Assembly (NCBI GenBank): GCA_008671135.1
Contig: RQAP01000033.1
Coordinates: 1-64,000 of the forward strand
DNA: 64,000 nt
Direction of reading: 5' to 3'
Source: Collinsella aerofaciens
GTDB lineage: Bacteria; Actinomycetota; Coriobacteriia; Coriobacteriales; Coriobacteriaceae
Below, piece by piece: positions 55,714 through 64,000 of this stretch; positions within the stretch are counted from its first letter, which is position 1; each line of letters starts with the position of its first letter. The notes below the pieces were generated by a model that saw only the letters and a list, made by a program, of their open reading frames with translations, ran no database searches and was not told the origin of the DNA. The translations under genes and the position numbers were made by a program.

Positions 55714-57481
55714 ATGGAATCGATCGTTAAGTTCTTGGAGAAAGGTCAGCCGTACTTCGACAAGGTCTCTAAGAACATCTACCTTCAGGCCATTAAAGAC
55801 GGCTTTTTGGCAGCAATGCCCATCATCCTGTCTTCTTCTGTCTTCCTGCTTATTTCGACCCTGCCGGGCGTTGTCGCCACGGTCGGCGGCTTTACGCTGC
55901 CCGACTGGTGGAACGTCGACGTCGTGAACTTCTGCAACAAGGTTTACAACTTCACGATGGGCGTCGTGGGCATCATGGTCGCCGGCACCACCGCAAGCGC
56001 GCTGACCGGCTCCAAGAACCGCCGCATGCCTGCCGGCAAGGCCATCAACGCCACGAGCACCATGGTCGCCGCCATGTGCGCTATGCTCATCTTGGCCGTT
56101 ACCCAGACGAGTGCCAAGATCGACGGCGCCGATGTCTCGGTGTTCTTTACCGACAACATGGGCACCAAGGGCCTGCTGAGCTCCTTTGTCGCCGCATTTG
56201 CCACGGTCAACATCTATGCCTTCTGCATTAAGCGAGACATCACCATCAAGCTGCCCAAAGAAGTCCCCGGCGCCATCGCCCAGAACTTCCGCGACATCTT
56301 CGCCTTCAGCTTCTCCATCCTGTTTGTCGCCGTCATCGACGTTATCTGCCGCACCTGCTTGGCCGTCCCGTTTGCCAACGTCATCTCCACGCTGGTGAGC
56401 CCGCTGTTCGCCGCTGCCGATTCCTACGCCGGCCTCGCCCTCATCTGGTTCATGATCCCGCTGTTCTGGTTCATGGGCATCCACGGCCCCTCGGTCGTTA
56501 AGCCTGCCCTCAACGCCGCGCTGTTTGGCAACATCACCAATCACCACCAACCTCGCCACGCTGCAGGCCGGCGGTCACCCCGCCCTCGCCCTGACCGAAA
56601 ACTTCGGTAACTACATCGGCGAACTCGGCGGCACCGGCGCCACGTTCATTGTCCCGATCATCTTCCTGCTCTTTATGCGCTCCAAGCAGCTCAAGGCCGT
56701 CGGCAAAGCCTCTGTCGTGCCCGTGATGTTCGCCGTCAACGAGCCGCTGCTGTTCGCCGCGCCCATCATCCTCAACCCGTACTTCCTGATCCCGTTCCTG
56801 TTTGCCCCCGTGGCCAACGTCCTCATTGGTAAGTTCTTCATCGACTTTTTGGGCATGAACGGCTTTATCTATGCCATGCCGTGGGCACTCCCCGGACCGA
56901 TCGGCACCTTCATCGACACCAACTTCCAGCCGATCTCTCTGGTCCTGGTTGTCGTCCTGCTGGTCGTTGACTTCTTGATCTACTACCCGTTCTGCAAGGC
57001 CTACGACAACGTCCTGTGCAAGCAGGAGGCCGAGACCCTGGCCGAAGAAGAGGCCGAGGAGACCAAGGCCGTCAAGACCGCTGCCGCCCCCGCCGTTGAG
57101 GCTCCTGTTGTCGAGACCGCTTCTGCCACTGAGGCCTCCGCAGCTCCGTCCGCCCTTAAGGGCAAGGATCTGAGGGTTCTGGTTCTGTGCGCTGGCGCCG
57201 GCACCTCTGCACTGCTCGCCAACGCGCTTAAGGAAGGCGCCGACGAGCTGGGCATCGACATTACCGCCAACGCCGGTGCCTACGGCAGCCACTACGCCAT
57301 CATGGACCAGTACAACGTCATCGTCCTGGCTCCGCAGGTTCGCACCTATTACAACGAGATGAAGGCCGACACCGACCGCCTGGGCATCACGCTGCTGTCG
57401 CCCAAGGGCAAACAGTACATCGACCTCACTAAGGATCCCAAGGGTGCCGTCGCCTGGATCGAGGAAAACCTCGAGGCATAA
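55714..57481 (+). pseudogene. Lactose-family PTS EIICB, cassette 2, broken by one frameshift
   Basis: Two frames together encode a 588-residue EIICB. The first (55714-56610) runs to ALFGNITN; the second carries NLATLQAGGHPALAL to the end, including the IIB loop VLVLCAGAGTSALLANAL. Removing one T at about 56541 restores NITNTTNLATLQ, in line with both paralogues. All motifs on both sides are intact, so the lesion is recent, a sequencing error or a phase-variable site. If real, this cassette lacks a working permease. AGAGGAG precedes the ATG. Confidence 0.85.
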
Positions 57482-57514
57482 GACGCTGACACCACCTGCC
57501 GCTTGCAGACAATA

Positions 57515-57552
57515 AATGGCCCGTGCATCGATGTGTGATGCGCGGGCCATTT
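57515..57552 (+). terminator. Terminator of cassette 2
   Basis: Arms AATGGCCCGTGCATC and GATGCGCGGGCCATT (one mismatch) are followed by TTGTTTAG. Confidence 0.8.
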
Positions 57553-57576
57553 TGTTTAGACCGCACCCGTCCTCCT

Positions 57577-57800
57577 GTTCATCTCAATCTGTAACATCTA
57601 GCCGAGTTTTTCGGTCCTAGCTGTTACAGATCGAGATGAACGCACAGGCCAAGCCGAAAATCTCAATCTGTAACATGTAGACCACTTTTGACCGTCTAGT
57701 TGTTACAGATCGAGACAAACGGAATAAGCCGGGCCAAAAATCTCGATCTGTAACATCTAGCCGAGTTTTTGGGTCCTAGCTGTTACAGATTGAGACAAAC
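57577..57800. repeat. TGTTACA hairpins after cassette 2 (units A, B, A)
   Basis: Unit A 57577-57641, unit B 57658-57720, unit A 57738-57800. Arms and inner signatures are the same as at 52560 and 62472. Confidence 0.9.
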
Positions 57801-57818
57801 GGAATAGGCCGAGCACGT

Positions 57819-58829
57819 CTACGCCCGCAAGTCCTTTACGCTGGAACGCTCGACCAGCACACCCGAGACAAGCGTACGGCTTCTGGAGCTCGGGGCTTCC
57901 AGACCTGAGACGACCTCGTTGAGCGCACGGGCGCCCAGCTCGCGGTGGCGAAACTTCACCGACGTCAGAATCGAGTTGGGAATCGTCTTGTAGAGTTCGT
58001 CATCAAAGCCGATCACGGACACATCATTGGGCACACTGAGCCCTTTGTCACGTAGAGCCATCATCACGCCGTTTGCCATGCAGTCGTTAGCAGCGAGGAC
58101 CGCCGTGCAATCGGGCTTATCGGCAAGCACAAGGCCCGCGGCATAGCCACTATCCGCATTCCAATCACCTTGCAGAGGCTCGGGCGGCTCAATGCCACGT
58201 GCCTCGAGTGCCGCACGCCAACCTTTCATACGACACTGGCTCGACAGCGACTCTTTCTTACCAGAGACGAAGTATACGTTCTTGTGCCCGCGATTTAAGA
58301 AGTACTCGCACGCCATGCGCGCACCACCCTCTTGATCGTCACTAACGGTAGAGCAGGTAGGATGCTCCATCGGCGTGATAATCACCGTCTTGAGGTCCTT
58401 CGGTGCCTCAAAGGTATCAAAGTCATCGACCATCTGGCGCAGGTTGAAGATCATGCCATCAACAGGCAGCTGCGACATCCTGCGCGCCGCTTCGGCAAGG
58501 GTCATCTTCTCCCCCGCGCGCTTCTTAATCATCGTGAGCGCGAAGCCGCGTTCTTCGGCGGCATCGGCGATACCGTCAATCATGTCCACAGCGCCGCCCG
58601 ACAAGTGGAACATCACCACGCCGATGCACCCGTAACGGCCCAACTTGAGCGAACGCGCGGCATAGTTGGTTCGAAATCCGAGCGCCTCCATGGCCGAATG
58701 GACCTTATCGCGTGTCGACTCTCGCACGCTATCGGGCTCGTTGATCGCGCGCGACACCGTCTTGAGAGAAACACCCGCGGCAATCGCCACGTCGTTCATC
58801 GAAACGTTTTTCTTGTCCATCGTTGTCAC
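57819..58829 (-). CDS. LacI-family regulator C (lactose cassette 3)
   Basis: The 336-residue repressor has the HTH MNDVAIAAGVSLKTVSRAINE (recognition helix begins SLKT). The GTG at 58829 has GGAG 5 nt ahead, while the ATG at 58820 lacks a site. It is divergent from cassette 3. Two operators with a TTGTCAT half lie between, one a perfect palindrome. Confidence 0.88.
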   Translation of the reverse strand: MTTMDKKNVSMNDVAIAAGVSLKTVSRAINEPDSVRESTRDKVHSAMEALGFRTNYAARSLKLGRYGCIGVVMFHLSGGAVDMIDGIADAAEERGFALTMIKKRAGEKMTLAEAARRMSQLPVDGMIFNLRQMVDDFDTFEAPKDLKTVIITPMEHPTCSTVSDDQEGGARMACEYFLNRGHKNVYFVSGKKESLSSQCRMKGWRAALEARGIEPPEPLQGDWNADSGYAAGLVLADKPDCTAVLAANDCMANGVMMALRDKGLSVPNDVSVIGFDDELYKTIPNSILTSVKFRHRELGARALNEVVSGLEAPSSRSRTLVSGVLVERSSVKDLRA

Positions 58830-58960
58830 TGCTTCTCCACTCGGTTCTCTATCGCTTGTTTTTTGCGTTCTAGCATACACCACCTGCCTGACTGATAAAT
58901 CAACCGTTTACCGAACGATATCGACCACTCACCCGTATATCCTTGTTGCTCTTCCAAAAA

Positions 58961-58999
58961 TGTCTTACGTTGTCATTAACGAAATGACAACGTTGTCAT
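58961..58999. promoter_or_regulatory. Two operators for LacI C
   Basis: TGTCTTACGTTGTCAT (58961-58976) and the perfect palindrome ATGACAACGTTGTCAT (58984-58999), 105 bp before the permease start. Confidence 0.8.
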
Positions 59000-59104
59000 T
59001 TCACAATGCCTTCCTTAAGCAGGAAGGTTTCCGGGCAGTCCTGACCATCCATCGACGACCAGTTCCATCCACATGCATCGCACATCAAGTAGCAAAGGAG
59101 CTCT

Positions 59105-60883
59105 ATGGACGCCATCGTAAAGATGCTCGAAAAGCATCAACCGTTCTTCGAGAAGATCTCGAGGAACATCTACCTCCAGGCCATCAAGGACGGATTCCTT
59201 GGGTGCATGCCCATTGTCCTCACCTCTTCGATCTTCCTGCTGATTGCCACCCTTCCTGGCGTAGTTGGCATCACGCTGCCCCAGCCGCTCATCGACTGGT
59301 GCAACAAGCTGTACAACTTCACCATGGGCGTCATGGGCATCATGGTTGCCGGCACCACCGCCAAGAACTTCACGGCTTCCATGAACCGTCGCATGCCCGC
59401 CGGCAAGGTGCTCAACGACGGCTCCACCATGGTGGCCGCCCAGTGCAGCATGCTGCTGCTCGCTGTTACGCAGTTCACCACCAAGTTCGATGGCTCCGAG
59501 CTTTCGGTCTTCGATTGCACCAGCATGGGTACGCGCGGTCTGTTCTCGGCCTATATCGCCGCGTTCATTACCGTGTGGGTCTATAAGTTCTGCGTCTCGC
59601 GCGATCTGACCATTATGCTGCCCAAGGAGGTTCCGGGCGCCATCGCTCAGAACTTCCGCGACATCATCCCCTTTGGCGGCGCTGTCATCATCTGCGGCAT
59701 CATCGATGTTGTCGTGCGCAACCTCATGGGCGTTCCGTTCTCCGAGCTGCTCATCAAGCTGCTCTCCCCGCTCTTCACTGCGGCAGAAACCTATCCTGGC
59801 CTTATCCTTATCCAGGCAGCCACCGCGTTCTTCTGGTTCATCGGTGTCCATGGTCCTTCGATTGTCCAGCCGGGCATCGACCCCATCCGTCTTGCCAACC
59901 AGGCTGAGAACCTGCAGGTTCTGCTGGCCGGCGGCCACCCCGCCCACTCCCTCACCTTTAACATGTCGCTCGTGGGTGAGTTCGGCGGCACCGGCGCCAC
60001 GTTCATCGTGCCGCTTCTGCTGATTCTCTTTATGAAGTCCAAGCAGCTCAAAGCCGTCGGTAAGGCCTCGATCGTTCCTGTTGCCTTCGCCGTCAACGAA
60101 CCGCTGCTCTTTGGCGCGCCGATGATCCTTAACCCCTACATGCTCATCCCCTTTGTTGCCGCCGGCTGCGTCAACGTAAGTGTTGCCAAGTTCTTTATCG
60201 ACAACGTGGGCATGAACGGCTTCTCCTTCGTGGTGCCTTGGGCTACCCCTGCCCCCATCGGCATCTTCATCACCACGAACTTCCAGCTTATCGCCCTGGT
60301 ATTTGTCGCGATCATCATCTTGCTGGACGCCATCATCTACCTGCCGTTCTTGAAGGCATACGATAAGCTGCTCTGCGACCAGGAGGCCGAGCGCGCCGCC
60401 GAGCTGGGTCTCGAGTCCAACGGTGCTGCCGCCATCGCCGCCAGCACCTCTGCGCCCGCCATCGAGCAGACCGCCGCTGCCGTCGAGCCGACCGCCGCTG
60501 CCGCCGACAGCAAGCCTGTCGCCGATCAGCCCGAGCCCGCCGCCGACGCATCCGCTAAGAAGGACGTCGACGGTCTGAAGGTCCTCGTCCTGTGCGCCGG
60601 CGCCGGCACCTCTGCCATGCTCGCCAACGCCATCAAGGAAGGTGCTGCGCAGACCGGAGAGAACATCGCTTCCTCCGCAGGCGCCTATGGCCAGCACACT
60701 GCCATCATGGGTCAGTACGATGTCATCGTGCTCGCCCCGCAGGTTCGTAGCTACTACAACGACATGAAGGCCGACACTGATCGTCTGGGCATTAAGCTGC
60801 TCGCTCCCCGCGGTAAGGAATATATCGACCTTACTCGCGACCCCGCTGGCGCCATCAAGTGGCTCCGCGAGAACCTCGACTAG
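59105..60883 (+). CDS. Lactose-family PTS permease EIICB, cassette 3
   Basis: The 592-residue paralogue of the cassette 1 and 2 permeases has IIC (about 1-425, FIGVHGPSIVQP, VNEPLLFGAP), an Ala/Pro/Glu linker (about 430-490) and IIB (VLVLCAGAGTSAMLANAI with the cysteine). AAAGGAG precedes the ATG. It is closer to the cassette 2 permease than to cassette 1, judged by shared stretches such as YLQAIKDGFL. Confidence 0.92.
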   Translation: MDAIVKMLEKHQPFFEKISRNIYLQAIKDGFLGCMPIVLTSSIFLLIATLPGVVGITLPQPLIDWCNKLYNFTMGVMGIMVAGTTAKNFTASMNRRMPAGKVLNDGSTMVAAQCSMLLLAVTQFTTKFDGSELSVFDCTSMGTRGLFSAYIAAFITVWVYKFCVSRDLTIMLPKEVPGAIAQNFRDIIPFGGAVIICGIIDVVVRNLMGVPFSELLIKLLSPLFTAAETYPGLILIQAATAFFWFIGVHGPSIVQPGIDPIRLANQAENLQVLLAGGHPAHSLTFNMSLVGEFGGTGATFIVPLLLILFMKSKQLKAVGKASIVPVAFAVNEPLLFGAPMILNPYMLIPFVAAGCVNVSVAKFFIDNVGMNGFSFVVPWATPAPIGIFITTNFQLIALVFVAIIILLDAIIYLPFLKAYDKLLCDQEAERAAELGLESNGAAAIAASTSAPAIEQTAAAVEPTAAAADSKPVADQPEPAADASAKKDVDGLKVLVLCAGAGTSAMLANAIKEGAAQTGENIASSAGAYGQHTAIMGQYDVIVLAPQVRSYYNDMKADTDRLGIKLLAPRGKEYIDLTRDPAGAIKWLRENLD

Positions 60884-60897
60884 TTCCTCCCTCTGTT

Positions 60898-60924
60898 GGT
60901 GCCCGGATCCCCAGTTCGGGCACC
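60898..60924 (+). terminator. Hairpin between EIICB and GH1 of cassette 3
   Basis: Stem GGTGCCCG/CGGGCACC lies at the same position as the hairpin in cassette 1. A role in setting relative expression is likely. Confidence 0.6.
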
Positions 60925-60958
60925 TCTCCCTATTCGTATCCCACAGAAAGGATGACTC

Positions 60959-62380
60959 ATGACCAACCCCATGCAGTTCCCCGACGGCTTTGTGTTTGGC
61001 GGCGCCACCGCTGCTTACCAGGTTGAGGGCGAGACCCGTACGCACGGCAAGGGCAAAGTGCCCTGGGACGATTTCCTGGCAGCTCAGGGTCGCTTCTCCC
61101 CCGATCCCGCAAGCGATTTCTACAACAAGTACCCGGTCGATATCGACCTGTGCCAGCGCTTCGGCATCAACGGTATTCGCGTCTCCATCGCTTGGAGCCG
61201 CATCTTCCCCAACGGTACTGGCGAGATCAACCCCGAGGGTGTTGCCTTCTATCACGAGCTCTTTGCCACCTGCAATAAAGCCGGCGTTATCCCCTATGTC
61301 ACGCTCGATCACTTCGATACGCCCGAGGCCTTTTACCAGAACGGCGGCGAGGGCTTCCTGACGCGCACGACGATCGACGCCTTTGTCGAGTACGCCAAGT
61401 TCTGCTTTGCCGAGTTCACCGAGGTCAAGCACTGGTTTACCTTTAACGAGATCCCCGCGACCGCCGAGGGCAGCTTTATCGTCGGCAACTGGCCGCACGG
61501 CGAGAAGTATCGCCTGGATAAGGCCTTCCAGCTCATGCACAACATGATGGTGGCCCACGCCAAGGCTGTCGTCGCCTTCCATGAGGGCGGTTTTGAGGGC
61601 GAGATTGGCATTGTCCAGAACCTGGAGCCCAAGTATCCCCTCGACCCCAACAACGCCGCCGACTGCGAGGCAGCTCGCATGGCCGACGTCATCAACAACC
61701 GCTGGGTACTCGACGCCACCTTCCGCGGCCACTATGCAGCCGACACCATGGAAGCTGCGACCAAGCTGGCCCATATCGCCGGCGGCGAGCTCGACATCCG
61801 CGACGAGGACATCGCCGCGCTGACCGCCGCGCTCCCCTACAACGATTGCCTGGGCGTCAACACCTACAAGTGCCAGTTCCTGCGTGCCGCCGAGGGCGAA
61901 AACGACATCAACCACAATGGCACCGGCGACAAGGGCTCCTCGCGCTGGTTCCTCAAGGGCGTGGGCGAGTCATGCGTGCGCGAAGGCATACCCACCACCG
62001 ATTGGGACTGGATTATCTATCCCGAGGGCCTCTACGACCTGCTGCTCCGCATTAAGAACGATTACCCCAACTACAAGAAGATCTACATTACCGAGAACGG
62101 CATGGGCTATAAGGACGACTTTGAGGACGGCTTTATTGACGACGCCCCTCGTATCGATTACATGCGTCAGCATCTCGCATGGATCCTCAAGGCAATCGAC
62201 GGCGGCGTAAACGTTGACGGTTACTTTGTGTGGTCGCTGCAGGACCAGTTCTCCTGGACCAACGGCTACAACAAGCGCTACGGCCTGTTCTACATCGACT
62301 TTGAGACCCAGAAGCGCTATCCCAAGGCGAGCGCGTACTGGTACAAGAACGTCTCGGAGACCGGCCTGCTTATGGCCTAA
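60959..62380 (+). CDS. 6-Phospho-beta-galactosidase (GH1), cassette 3
   Basis: The 473-residue GH1 enzyme is very similar to the cassette 1 hydrolase (same FVFGGATAAYQVEGETRTHG start, TFNEI, ITENG and FSWTNGYNKRYGLFY). GAAAGGA sets the start. It pairs with the preceding permease. Confidence 0.92.
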   Translation: MTNPMQFPDGFVFGGATAAYQVEGETRTHGKGKVPWDDFLAAQGRFSPDPASDFYNKYPVDIDLCQRFGINGIRVSIAWSRIFPNGTGEINPEGVAFYHELFATCNKAGVIPYVTLDHFDTPEAFYQNGGEGFLTRTTIDAFVEYAKFCFAEFTEVKHWFTFNEIPATAEGSFIVGNWPHGEKYRLDKAFQLMHNMMVAHAKAVVAFHEGGFEGEIGIVQNLEPKYPLDPNNAADCEAARMADVINNRWVLDATFRGHYAADTMEAATKLAHIAGGELDIRDEDIAALTAALPYNDCLGVNTYKCQFLRAAEGENDINHNGTGDKGSSRWFLKGVGESCVREGIPTTDWDWIIYPEGLYDLLLRIKNDYPNYKKIYITENGMGYKDDFEDGFIDDAPRIDYMRQHLAWILKAIDGGVNVDGYFVWSLQDQFSWTNGYNKRYGLFYIDFETQKRYPKASAYWYKNVSETGLLMA

Positions 62381-62402
62381 CTTTTGCCGCATACCCCCTG
62401 TC

Positions 62403-62440
62403 GGCCGCATACGAATCCCTCCACGGGTTCGCATGCGGCC
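62403..62440 (+). terminator. Terminator of cassette 3
   Basis: Arms GGCCGCATACGAA/TTCGCATGCGGCC (one mismatch) are followed by TTTTTGTTTTTT. Confidence 0.9.
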
Positions 62441-62471
62441 TTTTTGTTTTTTGGTCGGACCTGAGCGGGCC

Positions 62472-62615
62472 GTTTGTCTCGATTTGTAACATCTAGCCGA
62501 GTATTTCGGCCCTAGTTGTTACAAATCGAGACAAACAGAACGCCCGAGCAGAAATATCTAAATCTGTAACACGTAGCCCACTTTCGACCGTCTACCTGTT
62601 ACAGATCAAGACAAT
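62472..62615. repeat. TGTTACA hairpins after cassette 3 (units A, B)
   Basis: Unit A 62472-62536 and unit B 62554-62615, in the same order as after cassette 1. Confidence 0.9.
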
Positions 62616-62666
62616 AAGATAGTCAAATCCAAACTTTCCAAGCAGTTATGAAGCATGGTTTCTAGT

Positions 62667-62741
62667 TTTCGGTATCACGAACATACTTTCGGTATCATTT
62701 AATGGTATTATGATATCGAAAGTATGTTCGTGATACCGAAA
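62667..62741. promoter_or_regulatory. Large palindromic operator of the fic gene
   Basis: 32-bp arms with one mismatch (62667-62698/62710-62741) lie directly before the ribosome binding site. They contain four copies of TTTCGGTATCA-type half-sites, two on each strand. The spacer TTAATGGTATT adds a possible -10 (TATTAT). It is probably an autoregulatory operator. Confidence 0.8.
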
Positions 62742-62749
62742 GGAGCCGC

Positions 62750-63982
62750 ATGCGCCAGTTCGATTACACCACAGTCCCAGCGGAACTCGAAGCAACTCCA
62801 ATCACCAACCTCCTCCTCTCGATACGCGAGCATAAAGGCCGACAGCTTGTTCTGAGTCAAGTCAAACCCGAGCTTCTATCGTCCCTTATGGAGGAAGCTA
62901 AGATCCAAAGCACCCAATCCTCCAACGGACTTGAGGGAATTGTTACCACCCAAAATAGACTCAAAGCAATCATGGCGTATTCCGCCAAGCCAAGCTCCCG
63001 CGCAGAGGAAGAAATCGCTGGATACCGAGATGCGCTGTCGCTTATTCACGAGCAGCACGATTTCATTCCCGTAACGCCATCGGTCATTTTGCAGTTGCAT
63101 CGTGACCTCATGGCGCACACGGCAATCTCGTATGGGGGCCATTGGAAAGATAGCGATAACGAAATCATCTCCATCGACAATCAAGGCAATCGATTTGTGC
63201 GCTTTAGGCCGCCTTCGGCCCTAGCAACCCCCGGACTTATCGAAGAAGCCTGTCAGTCCCTCAACGACGCCTTATCTCGTCAAGTTTGCGACCCCCTCCT
63301 TATATCATTCCGCTTCATCTTCGATTTTGTCAGCATTCATCCCTTCAACGATGGCAATGGCAGGATGAGCCGGCTCCTTACAACGCTGCTACTCGAAAAG
63401 ACTGGATACGACGTTGCGCGTTACATCAGCATCGAACGACTTATTGAAGACAACAAGGCGCTCTACTACAACGCCCTCGCTGCAAGCTCCACTGGATGGA
63501 ATGAAAATCAAAACACCGAAGTACCCTTTATCCGTTTCATGCTCGGAACAACCCTGGCCGCCTACCGACAGCTCGAGCAGCGTACCTTAATTGAATCAAG
63601 CACTCGTCCCATGTCGAAGCAAGCGCGCATCGCTGTTCTATTTCAACAGAGACCCGGCGTCATTAAGAAATCCGACATCCGGTCCAGCTGCCCCGATATC
63701 AGCGAGGTAACCGTTAAACGAACCCTCGGCCAGCTTGTTAGTTGCAGCGCAATCGAAAAAACAGGAGCGGGTCGTTCGACGGGCTACATACTCAAAGACG
63801 TCCATGCTCTAGAACTATTCTTGCAAGCCACAATACCCGATGGCGAGGCCGCAATAACAAAAGAGGCTTCAAAGGATAAGCTCCTTGAACGTGTAAACCA
63901 CGCCGAGGATGAAAGCAGAGAAGGGCTCTATGAAGACTACGATTCATTCTCAAGGGACATAAAGACGAGATACGGAGTCTAG
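62750..63982 (+). CDS. Fic-domain AMPylase with built-in inhibitory motif
   Basis: The 410-residue protein has the active-site motif HPFNDGNGRMSR (about 196-207), which transfers AMP from ATP to target hydroxyl groups. An N-terminal inhibitory helix carries S58-NGL-E62-G63 (the S/TxxxE(G/N) motif), so it is self-inhibited (class II type). The C-terminal third contains a winged-helix-like segment (KKSDIRSSCPDISEVTVKRTLGQL) that may bind DNA. AAAGGAG sets the start. It stands alone behind a large palindrome. The target is unknown. Confidence 0.92.
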   Translation: MRQFDYTTVPAELEATPITNLLLSIREHKGRQLVLSQVKPELLSSLMEEAKIQSTQSSNGLEGIVTTQNRLKAIMAYSAKPSSRAEEEIAGYRDALSLIHEQHDFIPVTPSVILQLHRDLMAHTAISYGGHWKDSDNEIISIDNQGNRFVRFRPPSALATPGLIEEACQSLNDALSRQVCDPLLISFRFIFDFVSIHPFNDGNGRMSRLLTTLLLEKTGYDVARYISIERLIEDNKALYYNALAASSTGWNENQNTEVPFIRFMLGTTLAAYRQLEQRTLIESSTRPMSKQARIAVLFQQRPGVIKKSDIRSSCPDISEVTVKRTLGQLVSCSAIEKTGAGRSTGYILKDVHALELFLQATIPDGEAAITKEASKDKLLERVNHAEDESREGLYEDYDSFSRDIKTRYGV

Positions 63983-64000
63983 TCATATCTCAGAATAGCC

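Noticed and set aside
59015..61915. A 966-codon leftward frame across cassette 3
   Set aside because: It runs antisense through two clear genes and their gap; a typical shadow frame of GC-rich coding DNA.

Overview
The window reads as one stretch of chromosome from a high-GC, anaerobic, saccharolytic gut actinobacterium. The best guess is a Coriobacteriia member close to Collinsella. The reasons are the GC-rich coding bias with AGGAGG-type ribosome binding sites, the pyruvate formate-lyase system, the abundance of PTS sugar uptake, a flavodiiron protein, and intergenic DNA packed with long palindromic repeats. The organism is inferred from gene content and was not tested. No rRNA, tRNA or CRISPR array was seen.

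Layout. 0.4-5.7 kb: threonine/lysine-family amino-acid genes, asd and lysC leftward, thrC and thrB rightward (no homoserine dehydrogenase in the window). 6.0-7.4 kb: a toxin-antitoxin-like pair (DUF3990-type protein plus HTH protein) behind a double palindromic operator. 7.5-12.2 kb: engB, mtnN, a membrane-anchored beta-lactamase-fold protein, pflA and a DegV protein. 12.5-18.1 kb: a sucrose locus (two beta-fructosidase-type hydrolases, a sucrose PTS EIIBC, a LacI repressor) with repeated operators. 18.4-20.8 kb: pyruvate formate-lyase split into a 683-residue catalytic chain and a separate 83-residue glycyl-radical chain. 21.3-26.0 kb: a MarR regulator and a heterodimeric ABC exporter. 26.6-32.3 kb: DAHP synthase, a BceAB-like ABC transporter and a NUDIX-Vsr fusion. 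33.0-47.6 kb: class II aldolase, DeoR-type regulator, flavodiiron protein, GalR-galK-galT, an AAA/DUF4143 ATPase, the tagatose-6-phosphate genes lacC, lacB and lacA with a mutarotase, and a lactose-type PTS IIA. 47.8-62.4 kb: three paralogous cassettes, each with a lactose-family PTS EIICB, a 6-phospho-beta-galactosidase and a LacI repressor; one EIICB is frameshifted. 62.75 kb to the end: a Fic protein with its own large palindromic operator.

How it works together. The 33-62 kb half is a galactoside-degrading region. Lactose-like sugars enter as phosphates through the EIICB proteins, which appear to share one IIA. GH1 enzymes split them. LacAB, LacC and a GatY/LacD-type aldolase take galactose-6-phosphate to triose phosphates, while GalK and GalT handle free galactose. 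Each LacI paralogue faces its own version of one 16-bp operator, giving a natural series of repressor/operator specificities.

The most unusual items are the two-chain pyruvate formate-lyase, a family of nested palindromes with a conserved internal loop just after stop codons, the LacI operator series, the TGTTACA hairpin clusters after each lactose cassette, a repeat attached to terminators, and the NUDIX-Vsr fusion.
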